From NCBI RefSeq assembly GCF_021018895.1, contig NC_079381.1:16326501-16390500 (forward strand): a stretch of 64,000 bases of DNA, given 5' to 3'. The translations under genes were made by a program, and so were the position numbers. Shown here in pieces: positions 37,579 to 48,133 of this stretch; the stretch's first letter is position 1; each line of letters starts with the position of its first letter. Source of the stretch: Seriola aureovittata. Taxonomy: Eukaryota; Chordata; Actinopteri; Carangiformes; Carangidae. The notes beneath the pieces are model-generated. The model saw only the letters and a program-made list of their open reading frames with translations. It searched no databases and was not told where the DNA came from.

Positions 37579-37951
37579 TTTATTGCTCCTCTATCCATTA
37601 CATGCCAAATATACTGTGTCCACCCTTCTCTCTTAAATCTATCGAACTAACTACAACTAGAGGCAGTAACACGGGTCAGAGGTGTGTAGGTGTGTGTGGA
37701 AGATGTCAGTTTGCAACAACATCAACATTATCGGCAGCTCTCTTTGCTTTCGAAGGTTCAAACATATGTGGCCCGATGCCCGAGATGCAAACCACCTTTT
37801 TGTCCTCGTCCACCTCCTCCGTGACTGGGGTTGGAGCTGGAGGGTTTCCATCCATGTCAGGTTTGCTGGATTCATCCTGGGTGATTTTGAGCCCTGAAGA
37901 CCTTCTCAAAGTTACAGTAAGTCCCACCAACGCAACCGAGTCAGTGCACAC
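37579..37951 (-). CDS. Orphan terminal-exon-like ORF, function unknown
   Basis: On the minus strand an open frame runs from 37951 to a TGA at 37708-37706. Its last 60 or so residues have protein-like composition (acidic and Pro-rich, with PAPTPVTEEVDEDKKVVC and then GIGPHMFEPSKAKRAAD) and codons such as GTG GAC GAG GAC AAA AAG. A possible acceptor (GTCTTCAG) lies near 37905. After the stop, about 120 nt of untranslated sequence leads to AATAAA at 37584-37579. There is no A-tail, so a recent processed copy is not evident. I do not recognise the family. It could be the last exon of an unidentified minus-strand gene, a gene fragment, or chance. The opposite strand is also open but less protein-like. 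Confidence 0.35.
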
Positions 37952-38095
37952 ATTTCATTTCACTTAAGCCCACAAATTTCAACCTCATGGTAGAGGAAAA
38001 GTCAGAGAATCACAAAGTCAGTAGGATGTATCCTCTGGGGACTATGAATGACTGCAAAATTTCATGTCATTCCATTGTTGAGATCGATTGTCACG
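37950..38095 (+). repeat. Dispersed repeat family A, 3' fragment
   Basis: Carries AATTTCAACCTCATGG, AGAGGAAAAGTCAGAGAATCAC, AGGATGTATCCTCTGGGG and AAAATTTCATGTCATTCC, in the order typical of this family. Same family as 40033-40440, 42412-42690 and 59041-59400. Confidence 0.65.
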
Positions 38096-40032
38096 TCACA
38101 AGCATGAATTAAAAAAAAAAAAGAAAAACACAACAGTAACTCAACTTACAAACCACCTGTACAACTCTTATTTTCAGCTCTGCCGGCTTCATCAGGGTGA
38201 TAATTAAGGTTCTGATGAGGGTGAGATATCTGAAAAAATAGCATACATTAAAACTCATACTAGTCTGCAACCTGCTGTGTGCATGTTCTTGAAGTTAGCG
38301 ACTGATCAATGTACAGTGCGTTCCCCCTGCATAGCAATGTTTAATTGAATTAACATCTCATCCATCACAAGTGTATCTTGGATATTTACAATATGTGAAT
38401 AAAAGAAGGGTTGTTGAACCTTTGGTGTACAGGATGATACTTGTGTATATAGTCTCAAACTTGTTGGTGTGAGACCATTGTACCGACAGCTTCCCTGCTC
38501 TCCGTCAGCTCAGTGTCAGGGTGGTGCTATAATGTACTGACCTCAGACCAGCATTTTCAATTGCAGCTTGATATAGCCTGAGCTGTGCTCTGTTAGCATG
38601 AGCTGTGCTGTTTGAAAGTGAAACTCTGATGGAACAAAAGTTTGAAGAAGTTAGTCTAGGAGGTTTTTTACTTTCTTTTTTAATTGCTTAGTAGATCTAA
38701 AACCCTGTAATTATTTATAGAATAAATGTGGCAGTATCAGGGAGGACCCCCGGAGATATGCACTGTGTGTTAAATGCATATAGGATGAGGCATGGCTGGG
38801 TCATACTTGTGGTCGTGTGGTGAATTGTGGTCTTTTTGTTGGTTGCTGACATAAGCTGCTGTAGTATGGTCTTTGTTAGTATCCGTTGATAATGTGCTAA
38901 GTATCTAAACTAGACCAGAAAACCATGTTCAAGTCTTGAACATTTTTGGTATTAACAGGTGGCAGACACACAGACAGACCTATGAACGCACCCAGGGGTG
39001 TGAATGTTCATGACAAGGTGGGATTGGGTAAGACAGGTATATGCTGTTATAGGTGCTAACACACCATTATTCATCAGCCATTCAAACCTTCCCATAGATG
39101 CAACTATAAATGGGCCACTATAATAATCATGAAACCAGTTTAACATGACTCACCACAACAGAAATAGGGACGAGGCCAACATTACAATAAAGAAAGAGGT
39201 AAAGATGGAGAAGGTGAAAAATGAGGATGAGAGAGGGATGGCATGATACTTAAAGAGCTTAACTTGTCTTAACAGTTAATAGTCTTAACACAAGTTGTGA
39301 TGGGCTGATTTATTTTGACATATATTAAGTTGCAGGAGTTTATACAGATTTTTAGATCGCCCAAACTGGTGCTTTCTGCATTATGATGTTTTTGTTATTA
39401 TAGCGCTGTTAAGGATTCTCCCTGTCCAAGTTCCAACCTTACAAGCTGATACCTCTTCAATCTAATCTTCAAGACAAAGATTGCAACAGCGACAAAAACA
39501 GGGCATCTCACTCTGTCAGGTTATATACATTCCTATCAGCCCTGGCCGTAGAAAGTGTTCATGTTTAGCTCACAGGGACTGTATCTGCACTCTAAACATT
39601 TCTAATTGTTTCATTTCTGACAGTGTAACACCAAACCAAACAACACTTAGAACAAAGACTAAGTCTACTATACATTAGCATGTCTGTAACAAAATAATGG
39701 CAGTCAAATATTGGATTTGTGGCTCTTTCGTCTTGCAGCTCACAGACTGAGAGTATAGGCCTCGTCTATCTTTGGTGTGGATTAGCATTTGCTGCACCAA
39801 AGCCTTCATATAACATCTGACACTACACTGGCAACCCTCCACACAATGACTGCATATATCCTGCCAAGTGCACCAAATGTAGCAAATGCAGATATATTCC
39901 ACAACAAAATACAGCAGTATTTAGACATTTGGTTATGGAAGAATTTGTATTCATCCGCATCTCAGGCAGGAATTGTGTCATTTCAAGAAATGTCCCTCTT
40001 AATCATATTAGCAGAATGTAAAACACGACTCA
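38096..40032. other. Non-coding, nothing recognised
   Basis: No credible gene. An A-rich run lies at 38110-38125. Confidence 0.45.
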
Positions 40033-40440
40033 GAGTCTAAGGCTATGCTAGCACTCTGTGAGGCTGTACTTCGCTGCACAGGAGTGCTAACATGCTCACA
40101 ATGACAATGCTAACATGCTGATGTTCAGCATGTATCATATTTACCAGGTTCTCATGCTAACATTTGCTATTTTAGCTCTAAATACAAAGTACAGCTGAGG
40201 ATGATAGAAATGTATTAAGGTTTGAAGCTAAGTGCTGGACAAATTAAAACTTTTACCTGATTGTGGTGCTCACCAAAGTCCTTCCTGATGTGGAGACATT
40301 TTTACTAAAAACTACAAATGTAAACGTTGTGGTGGTGCTAGAGAAAATGTCAGGGCATCACTAGGATTCATCGTTTGCAAACCGTTAATGTCTGTAACAT
40401 GACAATCCATCCTATAGTTGTTGAGATATGATCAACCAAC
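40033..40440 (+). repeat. Dispersed repeat family A
   Basis: GAGTCTAAGGCTATGCTAGC, CTGTGAGGCTGTACTT, GCTAACATGCTCACAATG, TGCTAACATGCTGATGTT, ACAAAGTACAGCTGAGG, GACAAATTAAAACTTTTACC and ATAGTTGTTGAGATATG occur in order. I recognise this as an abundant fish interspersed repeat. Coding capacity absent. Confidence 0.75.
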
Positions 40441-42411
40441 ACTTAGCCACACCACTAATATGGCAAAATGTATATTATGTATACTGTATATTTTTGATAA
40501 GGTTATGTACTATATAAAGTTATATTTAGTCATCTGCAAGAAGTCCCTGCATATACTGAAGCACCTAATACAGTGTATTAAGTGTTACCATAGTCACCAC
40601 CACCAAAACAAAACTGACAAAATAGCATAATTGGAGTGATTTCCGCCAACTTGTAAGTGCTTGTCTGCTTGATATGTTTAAATTTGACTTCTTATAAATT
40701 ATCCAATTTATGTTCAACTGTGAGGAAAAAAAAACAAAAAAAAAACAACTGAGGGGAAACAAGCGACAGAGAATGACAGAAAGGAAAAGAAAGGTGGAGA
40801 AGAGCTCATGTGAACCAGTCTTGCCACTTCAGGGGCGTAACACTGGTGCTGCTTTAGTGAGAACCGTCGGCACTGCCCATCTCTCAACCTCCTCCACCCG
40901 TCTTTCACCATGTCCCTTCCTACTTCCCCCCACCTCTCCCTCTCTCATTCTCTCGCTCTTTCTCTCTCCGTCTGTCTCTCCATCCCCTCCCTCTCTCCCA
41001 ACCGGCCCCACCACAAAGCCCCACCCACAGCCATGAGAAGACAGGGAGAGGAATATGATCTAACCACACTCCCAGAGATATTACCTCAGCAGCCACCCCC
41101 ACCCCCTACACACACATGCACACACAAACATACACTCCTACCTCCCCTCTGTCATATCCAAACCCATGCACTCCACTCCACCACACAACCCCCACCCCCC
41201 CAGCACTCCCTTCCCTTGCTCCCCCTGATCTCCTCCTCGTCCTTCCCTCCCTAGAACACTGCTGCCAGGCCGTAATGTTTTTCTTAGCCTCTCCTACACA
41301 GTTTTCACACAGTTTCCCTCTCCCTCAACATACAGCAACATCCCACACACCCTGGGCCCAGCTGACCCACTGAGAGGAGGTGGGAGAGCTTTGGGTGGGC
41401 AATAACGCCATTATTGAGGGACAGGCAGTGTGACTGTTTCACTAAAAAGACAACTGCTGAAAAAAAAAAAATTTTAGCCAGCAAGGAGTGTGAACATGAT
41501 TCCACGCTCGTCCTCTTTGCTTTCAACGAATAAAAAAAATTTAAAAAAAGAGGGCTTTCACAAAGCATCTTTTCCAGGTTTCGATCCTTCATCTGGCCCA
41601 CGTTTTTACTGTGCTTATTGCATACTGTGTTTGCAGCAGTCTCATTGAGGCTGTGATGATGTGGGGTTGACAGGATGTGGTGTAGGATTCATTCCTCTCC
41701 GCAGAGAGAGACAGCTTTAAAGGTTAAGGTGTCTGTTATCAGCAGGTCTCAATATCTGCCATCGGTTTGTTGTGGTTTTCACAGTAGGGCCCTTAAACAG
41801 AAACAGCATCCATCTGTGGGTCTCAGCAGATATGCTCTCCTGATGTAGATGTGACAACAACTCTTGAAAAAGAGAGTGAGAAAGATAGTTGATAGTTACA
41901 GCCGTCTTCCTTTCGTCTCATATAACATAATAGTAGTCAGTCAGTTTAGCTTATCCCAGATATATCATCATCTGAAATATAACAAAACAACTCCTGGTAA
42001 CACATATAAAACAAAACAGAAAAATATCAATCATAACATTTTTTTATACACCAAAGAAAGAAAAGAAATGCTACAAGCTGAAAGTTTAACCTGCAGTCAC
42101 TGTTTTTCAACATTGACAAATCACCTTTTAAGTCAGCTGCTTATTTACACATCCAGCGGTTACAGACCAACATGACTCATTTGTGGTGAGTTGTGTTGCT
42201 AGCCATCTGGTAAATTTTATTTTTTAGCTCTGTTTTGGTCTCTACCAATTCCTGAGGGAAATATCTGGTTCGCTGAATGTGCCACTGTTCTCTAGCTAGT
42301 TGCTAACTGTTAGCTAAGTGACGCCTTTCACATTGTTATTATAAAAATTATTGCCGATTTAAGTAACTTGCTAATTTAAATATTTTATATACAAGTCATT
42401 GTTCATGTTTA
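40441..42411. other. Non-coding; CT/CCACC-rich zone at 40890-41370
   Basis: The long pyrimidine-rich stretch (TCTCTC, CCCTCC, CCACCCCC) gives several spurious ORFs on both strands. No gene is supported. Confidence 0.45.
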
Positions 42412-42690
42412 AACAAGGCCAAGAGTTTACAGCCATGCTAGCAGCTCTGTGAGGCTGTAATTAGATGCATGTTGATGTTTTACATGTATACTGCTGACCA
42501 CCATCTAGTTTAACCAGGATTTGGTCATAAATAGAAGCAAAAAAGCAAATAAAATTTTGACCTGATGGTGGTGCTAGAGGGGGACATGAACGTCTGTACC
42601 AGATCTCATGGCCATCCATTTAATAGTTGATGAGACATTTCAGTCTGGACAAAAGTGTCGGACCAACCCACTGACAGACAGACATTGCCC
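42412..42690 (+). repeat. Dispersed repeat family A
   Basis: Starts AACAAGGCCAAGAGTTTACAG and carries CCATGCTAGCAGCTCTGTGA, TTTTGACCTGATGGTGGTGC, GAACGTCTGTACCAGATCTC and CATTTCAGTCTGGAC. The middle is deleted relative to the 40033 copy. Confidence 0.75.
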
Positions 42691-43125
42691 AGTAACATCA
42701 CTGAGATGCACAAATCTGAACAAACCTGTTTTTCTTCCTCTAGACTCACATACTGTATTTTATATAGTTCCAACATCGAGTGGTAAAATACCAGATCTCA
42801 GCTGGGGCACATAAAGAATCACTTACAGCTTCCTTTTTCTTTTCAACCCTCACTAAAAAACGTGTTGCAGCACTGAGGAGTAATGGATTAGAACATATTT
42901 TCATATTATGCAGCATACAGTGGCGGTTCATCAGAGTTCAGATTCCAACTCGTAGCTGTCTAATTAACCACTGGCTCAGAACTGCAGCCAAGAGTGGCTG
43001 TATTAAAAAATGTTTTATTTAGACTCAAAAAATGTGATGTTGTGCTCTCCAACCAAAAGTGCATGGTGTTGACCTCAGATCCACAGAGCAGCCAATTTGG
43101 GCGTCTGATTTTATTAACTCAGATG

Positions 43126-43161
<36 letters not shown>

Positions 43162-44006
43162 GGGAGCATACCGAACAGAAAAATATTTCATAATTTTCTT
43201 TGCTGTTGACATTTTTAATGAATTTTCTGCATTTCCCAAAACTGTCCATCATATTGTTTGGATCATTTTAATGTGTTTTGGGCATTTTTGCTAATTATGA
43301 TTGGGTCTTTCAGCTAAAATATTCTAAACGTGTGTATTGCAGGGCAACCTCAGGTCACAGGGCAATGAAACAAAAACCCAGAAAGACAGACAGAGGTTGA
43401 AAGAAGGATACAGCACTCCGTCATGATTACTTGTTTACTGTTTTCCAGATCGAGCCAGTCACATGCAAGACAATATAAAAGTATATTCAGTGAATGATAA
43501 TAATCCCCCTGGTCTATCAATATCCACATAATCATTATGGCCAGCAGAGAGGAGAGGGCGCTGGTCAGTAGAGGATTGTGGGTTTTGCAGTTCAGAGCAG
43601 CTAAAATAGCCATGCGACTGGTGGGGCATGTGACTACAGGGACCAGCGGAGCTCGAGAGCGTCCTGGCAGGGTTGACGAAACCACACGCTGACACAAATG
43701 ACTGGCCTCGATGCCTTTCATCTCAACAGGGAATCAGAGGCCCTTGTCAGACACAAGCAGGCAGTTATAGGCCACAAAAGCACAAGTTATGAGTGTCAGG
43801 CCATGCTAGTGAGAGGGAAAAACACACGGTGCTGAAAGGACAGGAAATGTTTTATTTAAACATCTTCATGGTAGTTTGATTGAGGATGATACTTGACTTT
43901 TATTGGGCAAGACAGAGCTACATTTTACTGTCACCAAGTTAAATCGAAGTCCACATATGCAAATTATGTCATTCTAGATTTGGTATTTTAGAATTTCCAT
44001 GGGAAT
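42691..44006. other. Non-coding; poly(T) at 43129-43156
   Basis: A run of 28 T at 43129-43156. ORFs at 43350-43721 (minus) have no recognisable domain. Confidence 0.45.
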
Positions 44007-44791
44007 AGTTCAACATTTTGGGAAATATGCTTATTTTTATTTTTTTTAAAGTTAGATGATACCGTGCTCATATCTTTGTTGCTTCAAGTATCAAAAACCA
44101 AATTACTGAAGCAGAAACATAACCCTAATCCCTGTGAGTATTATACAAATAAAAATATACGCATATACAATACTAATGCATTAATGTGTAGGTAGAATTT
44201 TACTGCTGCAGCTGGTTGAGGTGCAGCTGACTTCCCAACATTATTGGGTAGTTTAATCTGTAACGATGTAAACCGAGCATGTGATCACATGTAAAGTCTC
44301 AGTTTGTGAAGTAACTAGAAACTACAGTTTTCAAATAAATGTAAACAAAAAGAAACACAGAGTACATTATTTCCCTCTAGTGGAGTAGAAGTCTAAAGTA
44401 GCATGAAATAGAGATACTCAAGTATACTCAAGCACCTCAAATCTGTCCTTAAGTACAGTGCCTGAGTAGAAGCACTGAGTTACATTCCACCACTGCCAGG
44501 AAGACACAGCAGCTGGCTAAGAAGTAGTCCCACTGATACCAGCCTGGTGATTTTTAAATTTCTGTTTGGATGGATTAAACAAATGTGATATCACACGTTA
44601 ATTAGTTGGATTTTGTTGCCTCTGGAGCCAGGCTAACTGTTTCCCCTTGTTCCCAATCTTTATGCTAAGCTAAGCTAACCAGCTGTTCATTGTAGCTTCA
44701 TATTTACTGTGCAGACATGAGGTATCAATCTTCAAACCTAACTCTCAACAAGAAAGCAAATAAGAGCTTTTCCCAAAATGCTGAACTGTTC
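44007..44791. repeat. Family C element with inverted ends and a nested family B fragment
   Basis: The left end TTCAACATTTTGGGAAATAT (44009-44028) is mirrored at the right end by TTTTCCCAAAATGCTGAA (about 44768-44785). The right half reads in minus orientation through the reverse complement of GTTAGCTTAGCTTAGCATAAA (near 44662-44682). Between the halves, up to 44496, is the end of a family B element (AAGTACAGTGCCTGAGTAG...TTCCACCACTG), so B probably inserted into C. Confidence 0.6.
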
Positions 44792-46390
44792 GTTAAAGCG
44801 GTCCCTTGCTCTGTGATCACACAGTTACATGCTCGGGGTTTTAAGTTTTAAAATTCTTATTTTATTTTTCCCATTTTATTTTTCTCCAACCTATATATGA
44901 TGCATGTCATGTTAACTGTCTTTCACTACGCAAGCCATTGTTTATTGTATAACTGGTTTAAGTGCTGAATACAACAGGATAAAGAGGCGATTGTGTGTGT
45001 GCAGCATGGGAACGTTATTTGACTTTCATGCAATGGTTCAGAAGTGCGCACACCTGCAGGTGTTTGTGCCTCTGTGTACGAGCATGTGCTTTTGCATGTG
45101 CTCGCTGCCTTGTGCTGGAGCCCCCTCACTGGGCGGCAACAGGGCTGAGGTAACATCACACGATTTTTTTTTTTTTTGATAATATATATAGCTGGAAGTA
45201 AAAAGCTCTCATAACTACTGTGGTTTTTAGTGTTGCCAGGTCAACCTGCCCACTCTACACTCAACAGCACTGGGATGGGATGGGTTGAGCAGGGGAAGAG
45301 GTGAGAGAGGAGAAGTGGGAATGATAGAAAGTATTTGGGGAGGGGAAAATGATGGCAGGCAGGTGGTTGGAGGGAAAGAGGGATAGTAAAAAGGGAGGAA
45401 CAGCTGAGGGAGGATGAAATAAGAGGAGAATAGAAAGGTTGGAGAACACTCAGACAGAAGAAAAGAATGAAAAGAGGACAAATTAATGCATTGAGGAGAT
45501 TACGATGATGAAGAGGATGATGAAGGCCAGTGTGAGATGGATGATAATTAACATTTTCAGCTCCACATTGGCTCCTTTTGTTCTTTAACCCCAGCACTTC
45601 CCCCTGCACTGTAACTGTCAGACAGCGCTGTCCTGGCATACCCTCTATCCAGTTATTTTACATGAGATAAAATGTGTGCCTGCGTGCATGCATTCATGCA
45701 TGTCACTGTGCGTGCATGTGTGTGGGTATGTGTGCGCGCGCGTGTGTGTGTGTGTTTGCACTGCCCCGGCCTGCCAGCTGCCAGTGTGTAGCACTCAATC
45801 CAGCAAAGGCGAAGCCTAATTACAGACGCACGGCTACAGATTTAGCCGGCATGCTAACCATAACGGAGGAGGCAGCAGGGAGGGGATCGCTTGGAAAAGT
45901 CACGGCTGGACGGGAGCTTCACAAGGGCGTACCACAGGGACAAGGGAGGGGGGGTACTCTATTTCAGGATCTGCTGCTCTCATTATTTATCATAGTAGAA
46001 GTCTCGACAAGAAGAGGCAACCTACAATTGACTATAGGCATCAGCTCAAATGGGCAAACCCCCACCCCACCCACACCCTCCCACCCAAATTACATATGTT
46101 GCCATCCACAAACTGTTCAAAACATCAGACAAAATAATCACACAGCTGCATTTTCCCCATTTTTATGCACCAACATTGGCATAAGTGTATTTATAATGCA
46201 CTTGTCTCCAACCGTGTAACATCCAGTGTGAGCAGGGTGACACAGAAAGCATACTACTCGTTGCAGGGATGGATTCCTCTTGTGTCTAGCATATACGAAG
46301 TGAGATGGAAAGTTTTCCAGGTTGTCAAGCTAAAACTCCACATGCAAGTGTGTATGTATGTGCAAGTGAGCATGCATGTGTGTGACTGAC
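44792..46390. other. Non-coding; polypurine tract at 45285-45480
   Basis: 45285-45480 is about 85% purine on the plus strand (GGGGAAGAGG, GGGAGGAACAG, and so on) and gives leucine/serine/proline-rich ORFs on the minus strand that look spurious. A mixed GTGCGTGC/GCGCGCGTGTG patch is at 45670-45755. Confidence 0.5.
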
Positions 46391-46483
<93 letters not shown>

Positions 46484-46497
46484 TTGTGTGTGTGTGA
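46391..46497. repeat. (GT)n microsatellite, about 46 units
   Basis: Long GT array with one GATTG interruption near its end. Confidence 0.98.
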
Positions 46498-46670
46498 CGG
46501 ACAGTTTGTGAGACCAGGGAGGGTTGGCAGTTAAACTCTGAGCTCACCCACGACTCTACCACTTCCACCCACAGTGTCCTCTATACAGCTGCTCTCACTG
46601 AGCCAAACTCACACTTCATCCTCATCCCTCTCTCTTTTTCTCTCCGCGCTGCTCTCTATCGCTATCTCCC

Positions 46671-46766
46671 TCCATCCATCCATCCATCCATCTATCTATC
46701 TATCTATCCATCCATCCATCCATCTATCCATCATCCATCCATGCATATATCCATCCATCCATCTCC
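46671..46766. repeat. (CATC)n/(TATC)n compound tetranucleotide repeat
   Basis: Blocks of CCAT and CTAT tetranucleotides with small interruptions. Confidence 0.95.
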
Positions 46767-47896
46767 TCTTCTCTGTCTGATTTTTACTTCTCCTGTCCTC
46801 CATCTGTCTCTCTTTTTCTCAGTTGTTACCCTCTACCCACCTCTTTCACTGTGTTCATTTTTATGCAGTCTCTTACCACTGGCAAGTATTTGCTTACTAT
46901 TTCAAACTTTTGGACTTAAACACTGCATTCCCCTGTGCATGGTCTTAGTGTAGGAAGAATTATTCCACATATGGATGAAGCATCAATTTGACAGTAGAGC
47001 AATCTACTTATACGTGTCAGTTTAAACTTAAAGACAGAGGTAGGGTCGCAATCACATTAAAATGCCATTGTCTTACTGTAACTGTTAGAGTGCAAAGTCT
47101 CAGTATGTTGAAGGACTACTTCTTGTGTTCATTCAATTTCTGTATAAATAACCCATCAGCTATTTGTACTCAAAAATGACTCAGCGATGAAAAAGAAGAA
47201 GTCATCCACAAGAACAGAGGCGCTGACTCACAGAACAACAGCTCATCCTCAAAAACCAACTCAGTGTTTGTCCTCTGTTCATCAGGGATTAGTTAACCAC
47301 ACAGTTGCACAGTTTTATCGTTATCTGTCTTTCATTGACGAAAAGATCGAGATTCAACACCTCCCATCAGCTTTGTAATAAATACCCATGAGGCCCTGCA
47401 GCTGATCTCCTGAAGCTGCCCAACAAAATTGACAAAATTGGTTCCTTTTTGGATATGGCAAGAACAATTGTGGTGATAGTGGTGGATGCCAATTTTGCTG
47501 TGTGCCCTTAAAGTAATTTTCGTCATTTAAAAATAGGCTTCACTCTCTGTCGACCACCACACACAGGTACACACACTCATATACACACATGCAGACGCAC
47601 TAAGGACAATTAAATGTTTGCATGACATCTAATGGCTTTGTGCTTTTCACTTAGAGAACTGGAAAATTTTGTTCTACACATCATTCATAAAATAAGGATG
47701 GAACTGCTTTGTAGAGATTTTGCTGTTTTACATAAAAATATATATTTCATGATTTCTATCCAGAATTTTGAAAAGCAGAATAAATGCTGGTTTTAATAAA
47801 CAGACATTTGTATCTTATATAGTATAAGTGCATGTCAAAGCATGCTTTGTGCATTCTCTGCTGTACTACATCTCACAGATAAGTACGTGCACTTCA
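46767..47896. other. Non-coding, nothing recognised
   Basis: No gene or named repeat seen. Confidence 0.45.
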
Positions 47897-48030
47897 CAGT
47901 GGAGGAAGGGGATCTTTTAAGTAAAAGTACCAGCACAGCGAATACTCATTTACAAGTTAAAGTACTGCAATCATAATCCTAAAGTAAAGTTACAGAAGAA
48001 CTATCAGATATAAATATACTTTAAATACTT
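47897..48030 (+). repeat. Family B repeat, 5' fragment
   Basis: Begins CAGTGGAGGAAGGGGATCTT and continues with TAAGTAAAAGTACCAGCAC, AGTTAAAGTACTGCAATCA and TAAAGTAAAGTTACAGAAG, matching the left part of the 55087 element. A (TA)n array begins just after it. Confidence 0.65.
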
Positions 48031-48041
48031 GTTATGACCTT

Positions 48042-48042
48042 C

Positions 48043-48099
<57 letters not shown>

Positions 48100-48133
48100 G
48101 TATGTGTACGTGCGTGTGTGCGTGTGTGTATGT
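48042..48133. repeat. (TA)n then (TATG/GTGT)n microsatellite
   Basis: About 25 TA units with one TTA slip, grading into GTATG and GTGTGCGTG. Confidence 0.95.

Noticed and set aside
37560..37967. Plus-strand 135-residue ORF overlapping the orphan minus-strand exon
   Set aside because: Serine/threonine-rich and mostly the complement of the acidic minus-strand frame. The minus strand also has a stop plus AATAAA.
40710..41373. Several Pro/Ser/His-rich ORFs on both strands
   Set aside because: They come from a pyrimidine-rich low-complexity stretch and show no coding signature.
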